The notes beneath the pieces are model-generated. The model saw only the letters and a program-made list of their open reading frames with translations. It made no database searches and had not been told where the DNA came from. A program made the translations under genes and the position numbers. A stretch of 64,000 bases of DNA from assembly GCA_947652605.1 (NCBI GenBank), contig OX393577.1:1550868-1614867 (forward strand). The letters run 5' to 3'. The stretch comes from Elmis aenea. Lineage: Eukaryota > Arthropoda > Insecta > Coleoptera > Elmidae. Positions 22,302-32,290 of this stretch are shown here, in pieces (position 1 is the stretch's first letter; every line of letters begins with the position of its first letter).

Positions 22302-22805
22302 ATACAGGATGTTTCTCTTAAGGATATGGCACTATTTATTGCAATCTCCGTAAATAATAAAAATACAAGGTTGGTTAAATCGAACAAAATGTAGCTCTTC
22401 ATAGGAATAAACAATACTTCTTTATCAACGGTTTCTTCTGGGGTTTTAAATGTGATAAAACTTTAATAGGTTTTTAGAGAAGCTGCTTAGAAAACACTTA
22501 CGAATATGTTGTGTTCATGAAAAAATTGTCATTTTAAAATAACTCCAAAAATCACCTCATCAATATGAAACACACTATTGCACAAAAATGTTTTTGGCTA
22601 ATTATTATACTTTTTTTGTTTCACACATATTAGCTCTAAACAATAAATTGTTTATAGTGTTTACTACTTCTATAATAACAAGCGTCTGTTCAAGGATAAG
22701 AAACCGTAGTAATTTGGATAACCTAATAACATAAAAATAATCCTCTTAGGTTTATACTATCAACAACATTACTGACCATTTGATCATCTTGGAATTACCA
22801 ACGGC
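22302..22805. repeat. ATACAGGATG repeat copy, right end unclear
   Basis: Begins ATACAGGATGTTTCTC and contains ACAAGGTTGGTTAA, matching the reversed right end of the element at 15542-16061. I could not define the far boundary before the minisatellite. Confidence 0.4.
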
Positions 22806-22807
22806 CA

Positions 22808-23381
22808 AAAACTATTGCTTGGACGAATGGATGACCCTGCCAACTTCTTAGTTATACCTATTTTAGCTTAGATAATTAGAAAAACGTTTTTTCGGCGGTG
22901 GCGGCGATACAAAGAATTTTTCAAAAAACTATTGCTTGGACGAATGGATGACACTGCCACCTTCTTATTTATTCCTATTTTAGCTTAGATAATTAGAAAA
23001 ACGTTTTTTCGGCGGTGGCGGCGATACAAAGAATTTTTAAAAAAACTATTGCTTGGACGAATGGATGACCCTGCCATCTTCTCATTTATACCTATTGTAG
23101 CTTAGATAATTAAAAAAACGTTTTTTCGGCGGTGGCGGCGATTTAAAGAATTTTTCAAAAAACTATTATTGCTTGGGCGAAGGGATGACCCTGCCATCTT
23201 CTCATTTATACCTATTGTAGCTTAGATAATTAGAAAAACGTTTTTTCGGCGGTGGCGGCGATTCAAAGAATTTTTCAAAAAACTATTGCTTGGACGAATG
23301 GATGACCCTGCCTTTTCATTTATACCTATTGTAGCTTAGATAATTAGAAAAACGTTTTTTCGCCGGTGGCGATTCAAAGAT
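22808..23381. repeat. Minisatellite, about 118-bp unit, five copies
   Basis: Each copy contains ACTATTGCTTGGACGAATGG, then a CTGCC stretch, then TAGCTTAGATAATTAGAAAA, ACGTTTTTTCGGCGGTGGCG and AAAGAATTTTT. Copies start near 22808, 22927, 23045, 23160 and 23281. The last copy is shortened and has CGCCGGTGGCG. Copies differ by a few bases and small indels. The GGCGGTGGCGGCG core is much more GC-rich than the surroundings. Confidence 0.9.
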
Positions 23382-23800
23382 TTTTTTTTTTTCATTTTTT
23401 GTTTTCAGTTGTAAATACTGTTAATACCCAGTAGTCTGAAATTGGTATAAATTTATTGTGTCAATTTAAAGATTAAAAGACGATCACAAATTAATTTTTA
23501 ATCTTTTTAATCTAATATAACAACATATTATATCAAATTACAAAAACCTCAAAATTTCAACTTTGTACTTGTGCAAGGCTTACATATACAGCTTTGGAAC
23601 TTAAATAAAGAATCACTTGAAAAAGATGCCATACCATAGCATCGAAACGTTGTGATAACATGCTAATAAGCTAGTATTTCAATTAAACCTTACAAACCCA
23701 ATACTTAATTTTTAAATTATCATCAAGAAAAGGTAACAATAAAAATCCAATACTATATATATATAAATATATAAATCAGTTCTATAGCGTCTGTTGGCGC

Positions 23801-24633
23801 TAGGGTTTCTTTCCCGGGATCCCGGTCCATTTTAAGCTATTTTATATTTCCCGGGAAATGCTTTTTGTCCCGTGAATTCCCGGGATTTTAAAAAAGTGTT
23901 ATTTTCGTTTATTTTGTGCTAAGATCTTTGTAATACTATCATAACTTATCAGAATTTTATACTTAAAATATCTTTACTAACAGTAAATTATGGAAAAACT
24001 TAATTTTTATTTCAAAATAATTTTTCTCTTTTAGTATGGCGCAAAGAAGCCCGGTCTACATGACAAAGTTAATATCTTCAAAATACTTTTACAGTTTTAT
24101 TTTTGTGTACCCTGATAATTCAAAGCAAAATAGCTTATAAATGAAATTTTATTGATGAGAACGATGTTTCTTTGGTGCTAGATGCTCTTAAGACAATTTC
24201 ACCTACGTCAATAGAGACTGAGAGAGCATTTTATGCAGCAGGACTTTTTCTTATAAATTAAGAAAAATACTAATTGACTGAAGCACAGATCACCTTTGTT
24301 TTCTTAAATCACATTACCAAAATTCATTGTAAAAATTATATTATTGTATTCATAAATATGAAATTTCAATATAAAGGGTATAATTCCCAAATGTATGATT
24401 CTCTCACCAATATTATTGAATTATTTATAATAATCATGGAGCAAAATGTATTACATATATGACTTGGAGTTGTTTTTAAGTAATAAACCGTTCCCTTAAT
24501 TTTTTGGGTTATTTATTTAAAAATATATTGACATAATTTATTACATCCCGGGATCCCGGGAAATCCCGGGACAAAGGCCGATTTCTTCCCGGAATCCCGG
24601 GACAAGCAAAATGGTCAAATATGAGAAACCCTA
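23801..24633. mobile_element. hAT transposon, internally deleted, with 8-bp target duplication
   Basis: GTTGGCGC at 23793-23800 and 24634-24641 flanks the element. The ends are TAGGGTTTCT and AGAAACCCTA, perfect inverted copies. Both subterminal regions carry many copies of CCCGGGA/TCCCGGG, about four on each side, which look like transposase-binding repeats. Inside, a transposase C-terminus survives (24181-24323). The element landed in the 3' end of an older retroelement (23752-25110). Confidence 0.9.
24181..24323 (+). pseudogene. hAT transposase C-terminal relic
   Basis: The plus-strand translation from 24181 reads DALKTISPTSIETERAFYAA, then GLFLIN, a stop, EKY, a stop, and LTEAQITFVFLNHI. 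ISPTSIExERAFxAAG is the conserved hAT dimerisation motif, and the downstream piece fits the following Leu-rich helix. Two in-frame stops make it non-functional. The rest of the transposase is deleted. Its position between verified hAT ends confirms the call. Confidence 0.75.
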
Positions 24634-25417
24634 GTTGGCGCTGTCCGATCCCCAGACTGTTCCTCCATCCCTTCCTATGCTGCCACTGGTCTTCTTGCAG
24701 ATTTCTTTCGCTCATAGCTCTCTGTATGCCCTTGTTCCACGTCTTCCTGGGTCTGCCTCGTTTTCTCCTTTTGGAGGGATCAAGTCAAGCGTTACTTTTG
24801 GCAGTCGATGGTTTGCCATCCTTCTGACATGTCCGTACCAAATTAGTTGTCGTCTCTCTGCTTCTTGTATTATGGTTTCCCTCAGTCCGATTAATTCTTT
24901 AATTGTTGTGTTCGGTAGTCCAGATATTCTACACGATACAATTCTATACTTTCAATAACTGTGTTGTTATTGTATATGTTGTATTTTCTCTTCTTTGTTA
25001 TTTCTTTGCTCCACCATATTCCATTTAGCCTATTGATGCCTCTTCTTCCTCGTCCTATTCGTTGTCCTTTCCATCATCTTGGATTTTTACACCCAGGTAT
25101 TGGTAGCCATTGCATTTAGATATTTTCTCTCTTCACTCTAATTCTACGACGATAATTCTGATGAAAGAATGTAAAAACAATTAAATGAATAAAGTTTTGC
25201 AATTTCTTTCAAATTTTCGAAGTAAATTTTTAGGCATTATTTTCCTGAATTTTCGTAAACTAGTTTGCGATTTTGGGTTTATTTTAACTCATTGCTTTGG
25301 TTTTATGCGGTTACGGAAAATTATGGAACGTATTTCCAATTTTTCAACCTAAGTTACATATGTCTTTTTTTGCAATTTTTATATGCGGTTTTCTGTGCAC
25401 CGCAAAAGAAGAGACTC

Positions 25418-26110
25418 GACTATAAAATCGTTCGCTGAACAGTTCATTTCATTGAGTTGTTTGTGTTACAGTTTATATAATACCTACTCATTTGTAACAA
25501 TATACACGTCTCTGTTATTAATAATATTTATTATTTAAGAGTTTTTAAGTCATTTGTAAATAAAACGTACTGGACATGGGTGGAGGGGCGGCTCGTTAAC
25601 ACGCAAACTTGAATTTTCGTAATCAAACTAATCTTCCCAGTCACAGAACCGCGTTGGCAGCGTCCTAAGCGCACGTGAACGCCGGATCACTGGAAGAACG
25701 CATTTCAGAAGTGACCGTTCGTTTTTTTAATACTTATCCAAAAGGCACAGCTCGTTAGCGCTGTTTTACACTTGTACGTAGTTCATAACCTAAACAGCAT
25801 CGAAAATTATATCTTTAAAGTTACGAAATTAGATAACCTCCTCGTAAATTGATGTTAAATAAAATAAAACGTGATATGCGAGCAATTTTATTTGATTAAA
25901 TGAACTATATGGTTGTGTCGAGATAATTTTTTTTGTGTGAAGTTTGTGAATGGGAATCTGGTTTGTAAAACCAAAGTAATTTATATGACACATGCATCAG
26001 GCTTGAGACAGACTGGTGATTATCTGATAATTGGGTAATTCACCACCAAGAAGGACGCCTTCAATTGTTGTTGTGACGTCACGCTATTTCCGGCGCTTTA
26101 ATAAGGGGTA
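25418..26110 (+). promoter_or_regulatory. Candidate promoter and first exon
   Basis: CTATAAAA at about 25420 is followed some 30 bases later by TTCATTTCATTG, a weak initiator-like stretch. E-box-like CACGTG lies near 25672. A perfect cAMP-response element, TGACGTCA, lies at about 26073. GGGGTAAG near 26105 could be a splice donor. This could be an untranslated leader for the axotactin-like gene, whose first coding exon begins after an acceptor at 36741. That is a conjecture from position only. Confidence 0.25.
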
Positions 26111-26507
26111 AGAAATTGATCTTAATGGAAAACATATTTTTTTGCCTAACGCTATTTTGCTTAAAACGATTTCGCTACCGTAGATTTGCAATAGAAGAGT
26201 TTGTTTTTAATACCAAACTAAAAAAGAGTTGTCCTAAGCCTAATGCAAGAACAAGGCAAAACATACATTGCACTGCCAGCCCTCAAATACATTCAAAAAG
26301 TCAAAATCCACGATATTTAAGTTACATATGTACTGATTACAAATTGAATGTAAAGATATTACGATAATTCATTCTTCATATAGTTTTGTTCAGGATTCTT
26401 TACATACACATGATGTATTTTTGTCCAAAACCAAGACACCCTTAGAATATGCAGTAATTATTTTGCTTTTTTTGCAAATTTTAAGATAAGTACCTAATAA
26501 AAATAAT

Positions 26508-26557
26508 AGTCCTACACCTAACAGTACAAGGACTTATGACTAAATAAAATAATAAAA
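26508..26557 (+). repeat. 3'-end fragment of the RTE-like family at 16611
   Basis: AGTCCTACACCTAACAGTAC followed by AAGGACTTATGACTAAATAA matches, in reverse orientation, the 3' end at 16611-16660 of the nested retroelement. It is a severely 5'-truncated copy of about 50 bases ending in an AATAA-rich tail. Confidence 0.65.
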
Positions 26558-28683
26558 ATGGATATGACAACACATACATTTTTGAATCAGAAAAAAATAA
26601 GCTTTTAATGACTATGGTTGTCTTTTAGAAAAATCAAGTCTGGCTTATATCTCAAAAATCGAGTGTGCCACGAATTTTTAGATATCTTTTTCTACCTCTA
26701 CCTAAAAATAGAAATCACAAATCAATTCACATTTTGGTTTTAACAAAGAAGGGTTTGGAATTCTTTACCATTGCAAACGTCTGTTTTTAATTTTTTTTAA
26801 ATATTTTAAAAAGTTGAAGGGGTAGATTAAATGTCAAACCGGCATTAACTTCGTCCTGAAATTCTGGCCCTTTGCTAATTTAACCGACTATGTAACTCTT
26901 ATAATAACAAAGTTAACAACACATGTAGATTATTGTCGCCCTGTGTAAAGGTTTAACCAATCAAAAATATTACTGTGCTCATTTGCAGAATTCTCCCTCC
27001 CGTTTGCATTTCGAATCTTTTGTAATAAGAGCAGCACTTCTTTAACCACATAATACAACTACAAGAAAATCCTGAAACCTACTATTATTAAAGTTTTCCA
27101 TGAACCAAAATTGAACCCAATCAGTGTATTTTACTTGTTTAGTGCATTTTTATTTATTTACAACGATTACTGTATTTACGATTGCATAAATGCACTGAGG
27201 TATGTTGTTTTTATTATGATTATTATGTATGTTTTCTAACAATTTCATGCTCATTAACTGTGGCTAATGTACGAGTACAACATTCAACACACTGTCTATG
27301 TAATAATTCAACTTACTTTGTGTCTAATTATAAATGTTATCGATTTTAAATGCATAAAATATTACCTTTTTGTTCATCGGTTTAAAATAAAAGTGATTTC
27401 AAACCATGTTTACGAGATTTTCGAATCTTCGCAAGCGGAATAATATCAGTTGTGAAGCGAATAACTACATCTTTTATTTAGAAACCACGTAAAAGATATG
27501 TATCTTTTTTATGTAATAAGTAATATTTGATTGAGCATTATGTGGTATTCTTTGAGATAGTCCTTTCAGCCTGGTCAGGTTTTTAAGATCTTCATTTGCA
27601 ATGCTTTTAAAATTATTCAATTAAAAATGGGATCGTTTCTTGCAAAACTATGTTTTGTAATGGTTTATAGATTTACCATTGTAACACTTAACGAACACTT
27701 GCTTATCAGTGATACTACAAATAATCTATGACTGTGGATTTCCTGCAAATATTTGTTTATTGAATTATCTATAGACTAAACGTAAAACTCTGGAGAAATA
27801 GGTTTTGTTTCTTCAATTGTTTGCCAGCTTTAAAAAAAAATAACTTCTAAAGTTGTCCTATGTGGCGCAGATTTTAAACAATTATGACACTTTTTAGTAT
27901 AAAAAATATGTTTATATCATAAAACACGGTTATTTTAAGCTTTCATTGCAACAATTTCCATTTAAAAAAGTTATTGATCATACACAAATTTTATTTAAAC
28001 CATTTGAATGATAAACGTGGTACATAATGTTATTCACATTTCTTTGAGGAAAAAAATCTAATACAGAGTTTAACTAAAAAAAATTAACAATTTATGTTAA
28101 ATATAGCAGGTTTTTATAATTTGGAACGATTTAAATTGCTGCAGATTGAAAAATTTGACTCTCTCCATAACACCACTTGCTTATCAAAATTCTCATACGT
28201 ACATAATTTATCATTTATCGTTTTTTAATTGCTATTAAATTAGTAGAATAACATTCACCTTAAAAGACCTAAAACAAGGTTTTGACTTTTTTGTTTGTTA
28301 TTCATCATTATGTCGATACTTCTTCAATACACTTCTTGTAACACATTTTTGGGAGCTTAAATATGGATTGTAATAAATTACTGAAAATCCTTTGTAATCG
28401 AAATGCCTTTAGTCAATGAGTAATGTGTCACGTTATCACATTATCCATTTAGTTGAGATTATTTCTGACAACATTAATGGTAAACCTAGCGTGGGATATC
28501 CTCAAGATTAATGTACCTACAATGGCCAAACTTTGTTTGCAAATTTTTGTTTTGTGTTTATTTCAATTTCTATAATTATGGATCGTTGCCTTTTTCAAAA
28601 GATACCTAGCGGATTGATTTAACAGTATGTAAAACACATTTTTGTTAAAATCAGAAAATCCATAAGGTTCTTAATATTTTAAC

Positions 28684-28823
28684 TACCGTAAAATTTCGCA
28701 TATACGCAAAATGTTTACCCATTTTTGCCCTCTATGATATCATTTTCGATATTGAACAAACCCTACATTGGGCCAAATCAAGCATGCGTATTATACGAGT
28801 TTCATAAGTGACACTTTACGGTA
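28684..28823. mobile_element. Small MITE, TA-flanked
   Basis: The segment starts TACCGTAAAATTTCGCATAT and ends ACTTTACGGTA, with ATACGC and GCGTAT inside the arms. The ends are TACCGTAAA and TTTACGGTA. TA at both outer edges suggests a Tc1/mariner or pogo type target, about 140 bases in total. Confidence 0.5.
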
Positions 28824-30272
28824 ATGCATTTTTTTTAATATCCGCAAACGTAGTATTTATTTCAAATTTTTTTCGCGAAGTTTTTTATCCTTGCACTAGT
28901 CTGACGCGTTAATCGTTAATCCATTATCGTGTCAACATAAGTTTCATTACATTTAGCAATATAATATTAATATTTGATTAATTTGTTAATATAACAATAA
29001 TATAATAAACGCCTTGTGTTTATTTTCCACTAAACTAAGTAGGTAAGTGTTAAAATATTTGGGTTACGTTTTGTTTGCAATCAATAAAACATTGGAACAC
29101 GCGCTTTTTCGTAGTATATTTTCTTGTTTGTTGCACTAATTACAAACTTTTTTAACACCACTTCAACTATAAATTGACCTGGTTAATTGGTAAACGAAAA
29201 TAATAGGTACCTAAAGAATTATGTGCGCGAGTTTAATTTGCGCTAATTTAATTAAGTATTTAACAAACGTGACCAAATGTGCGTTATACTTATCAGTGTA
29301 TTCAGAATTAGCTAACGATAAGCAGGAGTGGAGAAACATAACACAGAAATAGAAAAGCATACCTCAACACCGAAAGGTACAAGAGGAACCGATTAAGAAG
29401 AAGAAGATAACCCCGAATAAGCGAAACGTCTGAACAAAATTTAATTTAATCAATATAAACACGGCAAAAGTTGCTTCTCAAAATGTTTTAAATATTTTTG
29501 GTTTCTACAGAAAGAACGAAAATATACCATTAACATGGAAGACTTTTTTCTTCATTTTATCAAAAAACTATTGAACTAGGGCTACTAAAAAGTTTTTGTA
29601 TTAAACAAAATGCACAGCTTGCTCCTAAGATAAGCAAGATCCCCTCAAATTTTGAACACTTTGTGTAGAAGGTTATAAATTAACCATTTATTTTGCGTAC
29701 ATTTAAATAGTCTTTTACCATCTATGTCCCTAAATATGCACTGCGTCTTAGTGTAAATGTGCCTAATTTATAAGTATTCCAACATTTAAATAAAAATTCT
29801 TCCGCACTTGGCACGAGTGCGTAGGATTTGTTTCCTTATTTAAAGAATTGTCAATGAGTGAGTTAAAACCGCAGTTAAACAAGCTGCAAAAGTCTCGTCA
29901 GTAGCGAAAATATGTCAGCCACAAATAAATACGTTATATAAGAAATAGCAGCAATACATTTGCATGATTTTGTGTGTTTTGGAATTTATTGGATACACAA
30001 ATGTTTGATTAAATAATTTTCACCTTAATAATAGAAGGTCGTCCCATTTGCTATGTTAAATTGCCTCTTAATATTCTTGGTATCTCCTCAGACAAAAAGA
30101 CATCTGCCGTATACATACATAGCGTACTTATTATGAGATAATTTTAAAGAACAGGTAAACTTTTCTAAATTATAGAAAATAATCTAATTAATCCTAAATT
30201 GATATTTTATTTTTTGCATTATTAAGTCATATTTCTAAATTTATGACTACTACTAATTGTTGTAAAATAATA
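28824..30272. other. Intergenic, nothing but one retroelement tail
   Basis: AT-rich. Apart from the fragment at 29359-29412 I see no feature. Confidence 0.4.
29359..29412 (+). repeat. 3'-end fragment of the RTE-like family at 10187
   Basis: CACCGAAAGGTACAAGAGGA followed by ACCGATTAAGAAGAAGAAGA matches the reverse complement of 10190-10240. The AAG tail and its flank show a short, 5'-truncated insertion. Confidence 0.7.
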
Positions 30273-30740
30273 TACAGGGTGGACCAAAGTCGAATGTTTT
30301 ACGAGGTATCTCGGTTACCGTAATTGTTAGCGCAAATCTTATATCGGTCTCTTAGGCTATTTTTTTAAAGAAAAGGACGCCTTTGTAATCAGATTTCTGG
30401 TATCGCTTTCCATTTTGGCACTATGGACAAAAAATGAAATTTTATCATTTTTGAAAATTTGCTATAACTTCTTTATTTATTAAAATAGAACAAAATGTTA
30501 TGTAGGTTTTTATTAACATTTCAATGCTTAATTTAAAAAACAATTTTAAATTTTTTTAGCGACCTAGACTTTCGAGAAATGAAGTAAACTTAATTTTTTT
30601 GTAGAAACTCTAGTAGGCCATTGCCTTACATGAAAGAGCACTTTTTAGCTTTTCAAAAATATATAATTTTAAACATTTGTTGCAAAAAATAACCGAAATA
30701 TGGCTAATTTTGTGAAAATTTGACTATCAAAGTCTGCCAT
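30273..30740. mobile_element. TACAGGGTGG-type repeat, copy 1
   Basis: Starts TACAGGGTGGACCAAAGTCG, then GTATCTCGGTTACCGTAATT. The whole ~465 bases align by eye with the reverse complement of 49846-50280 in an axotactin intron, including TTGCAAAAAATAACCGAAAT near the far end. Non-coding. Confidence 0.65.
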
Positions 30741-30845
30741 GATTTCGTAAACAAGTGATGTTTGCAATTAATAAACTAGTTGATGTATTATGTCAAACGT
30801 CCGTTGTTGCTATAACAGCTTTAAAAAATAGTTATTTATGTATCG

Positions 30846-30955
30846 AGGCCAAAAAGTGTAACTTTTTCGGCCGCGTCTGGTTTGCTGGCCGAGACGTAGT
30901 CGAGGCCAGCAAACAGGCAAGGCCGAAAAAGTACGTTTTGGCCGAGGTGCATATT
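30846..30955. repeat. GC-rich imperfect inverted repeat
   Basis: Left arm GAGGCCAAAAAGTGTAACTT then TTTCGGCC and TTTGCTGGCC; right arm GGCCAGCAAA, then AGGCCGAAAAAGTACGTTTT and GGCCGAGG. The arms pair over about 45 bases around a short loop. The GC content is far above the surroundings. It is probably a MITE, but I cannot name its family. Confidence 0.5.
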
Positions 30956-31062
30956 ACATTTTTTGTGCAATCGAATTAAAAACAATTTAAATTTTTAGTA
31001 ATTTTCAAAATTATAGGTTAGAAACTACGTGACATTCTGTCACTGACAGGTGGCGGCGTATG

Positions 31063-31136
31063 TACTGCATTACCGGCCCTCCCCTTAGCAACGGCCGTAA
31101 AAGTTACTTTTTAGGATAGGGCCGGTAATGCAGTAC
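31063..31136. repeat. Hairpin repeat TACTGCATTACCGGCCCT
   Basis: TACTGCATTACCGGCCCT and its perfect inverted copy AGGGCCGGTAATGCAGTA enclose about 36 bases that include AGCAACGGCCG. This sits between the repeat at 30846 and the foldback element at 31201 and may be one end of a larger element. Confidence 0.5.
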
Positions 31137-31200
31137 TTTATGGTTGCTAACGCGTCCGTCAAACAGCTGTTTCTAGTACGATCGCACAAAAATATAGTTA

Positions 31201-32290
31201 TACAGGGTTATTCAAATTCGAGGCCCACCATGGGGATCTCGCTTATTATAATAGCTAGAGTATAGGTTTAAATTTGGCAAAGTTGCTAAATTTGATGCTC
31301 ATTGATAGTCCAAAGAGAAATTGGAAATCTCTCAAACGGTATCCGAGAAAATTAGGAAAAACTGGAAAATGCGATTTTTGAAAATCGTCTATAACTTCTT
31401 TGGAATTGGAAATATTTTAAATGTGTAAAGACATTGCCCAAGCAACTTTTCAAGCCGAATCGAATGGTGGTCACAAATTTTTGCTAGATCGATTCGTTTT
31501 TGTTTTATGACAACCAACTTTGTTTTTTCTTATGGGCACAATTTTTGCTATTTACATAATCAAATAGCATTTATTTTTCTGAATCCATTGAGATATCACA
31601 CATGGTATTTTACTTCTACATTAATTGTCAAATTTGAAAAAAAACGTTTTTAACAATAACAACTATAAATCAGGTAGGCCGGTCATTGTAGTTTATGTTG
31701 TTTCCATGACAACCAATCAACAAAGTTTTGAACGTCTATTACTTGTCACATTAATAAATTCGCAAATATTAATTTTAATAATGAAGAAAAACGTGAACTA
31801 AAATGACCGACCTACCTGATTTATAGTTGTTATTGTTAAAACCATTTTTTTTTTCAAATTTGACAATTAATGTAGAAGTAAAATACCATGTGTGATATCT
31901 CAATGGATTCAGAAAAATAAATGCTATTTGATTATGTAAATAGCGAAAATTGCTCCCATAAGAAAAAACAAAGTTGGTTGTCATAAAACAAAAACGAATC
32001 GATCTAGCAAAAATTTGTGACCACCATTCGATTCGGCTTGAAAAGTTGCTTCGGTAATGTCTTTACACATTTAAAATATTTCAAATTCCAAAGGAGTTAT
32101 AGACGATTTTCAAAAATCGCATTTTCCGGTTTTTCCTAATTTTCTCGTATACCGTTTGAGATATTTCCAATTTCTCTTTGGATTATTAATGAGCACAAAA
32201 TTTAGCAACTTTGCCAAATTTAAACCTATACTCTAGCTATTATAATAAGCGAGATCCCCATGGTGGGCCTCGAATTTGAATAACCCTGTA
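31201..32290. mobile_element. 1.09-kb foldback element with ~489-bp inverted arms
   Basis: The left arm runs from TACAGGGTTATTC (31201) to ATGACCGGCC-like sequence near 31689. The right arm runs from ATGACCGACCTACCTGAT (31803) to AACCCTGTA (32290). The arms are inverted copies with few differences (for example GGCACAATTTTTGC against GCGAAAATTGCTCC) and enclose about 113 unmatched bases. TA flanks both ends. No coding capacity. Shorter relatives are at 9190-9674 and, more diverged, at 37444, 41344 and 43493. Confidence 0.85.

Larger units (their letters stand above)
23752..25110 (-). mobile_element. RTE-like retroelement 3' fragment, split by a hAT
   Basis: Minus-strand coding remains on the right of the hAT (24642-25110) read IWYGHVRRM, KRGRPRKTWNKGIQRAMSE and then QDQWQ-like and RQQTL-stop residues, the C-terminus of an endonuclease/reverse transcriptase protein. 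The 3' tail, an AT dinucleotide run, lies on the left of the hAT at about 23752-23792. The fragment lacks the endonuclease and most of the reverse transcriptase. It is distinct in sequence from the copies at 10187 and 16611. Confidence 0.75.
25141..28683. other. Non-coding region with a possible promoter
   Basis: No gene could be supported. The part 25400-25700 is less AT-rich than its surroundings. A weak open frame at 26116-26367 has no recognisable features and is probably accidental. Confidence 0.4.
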
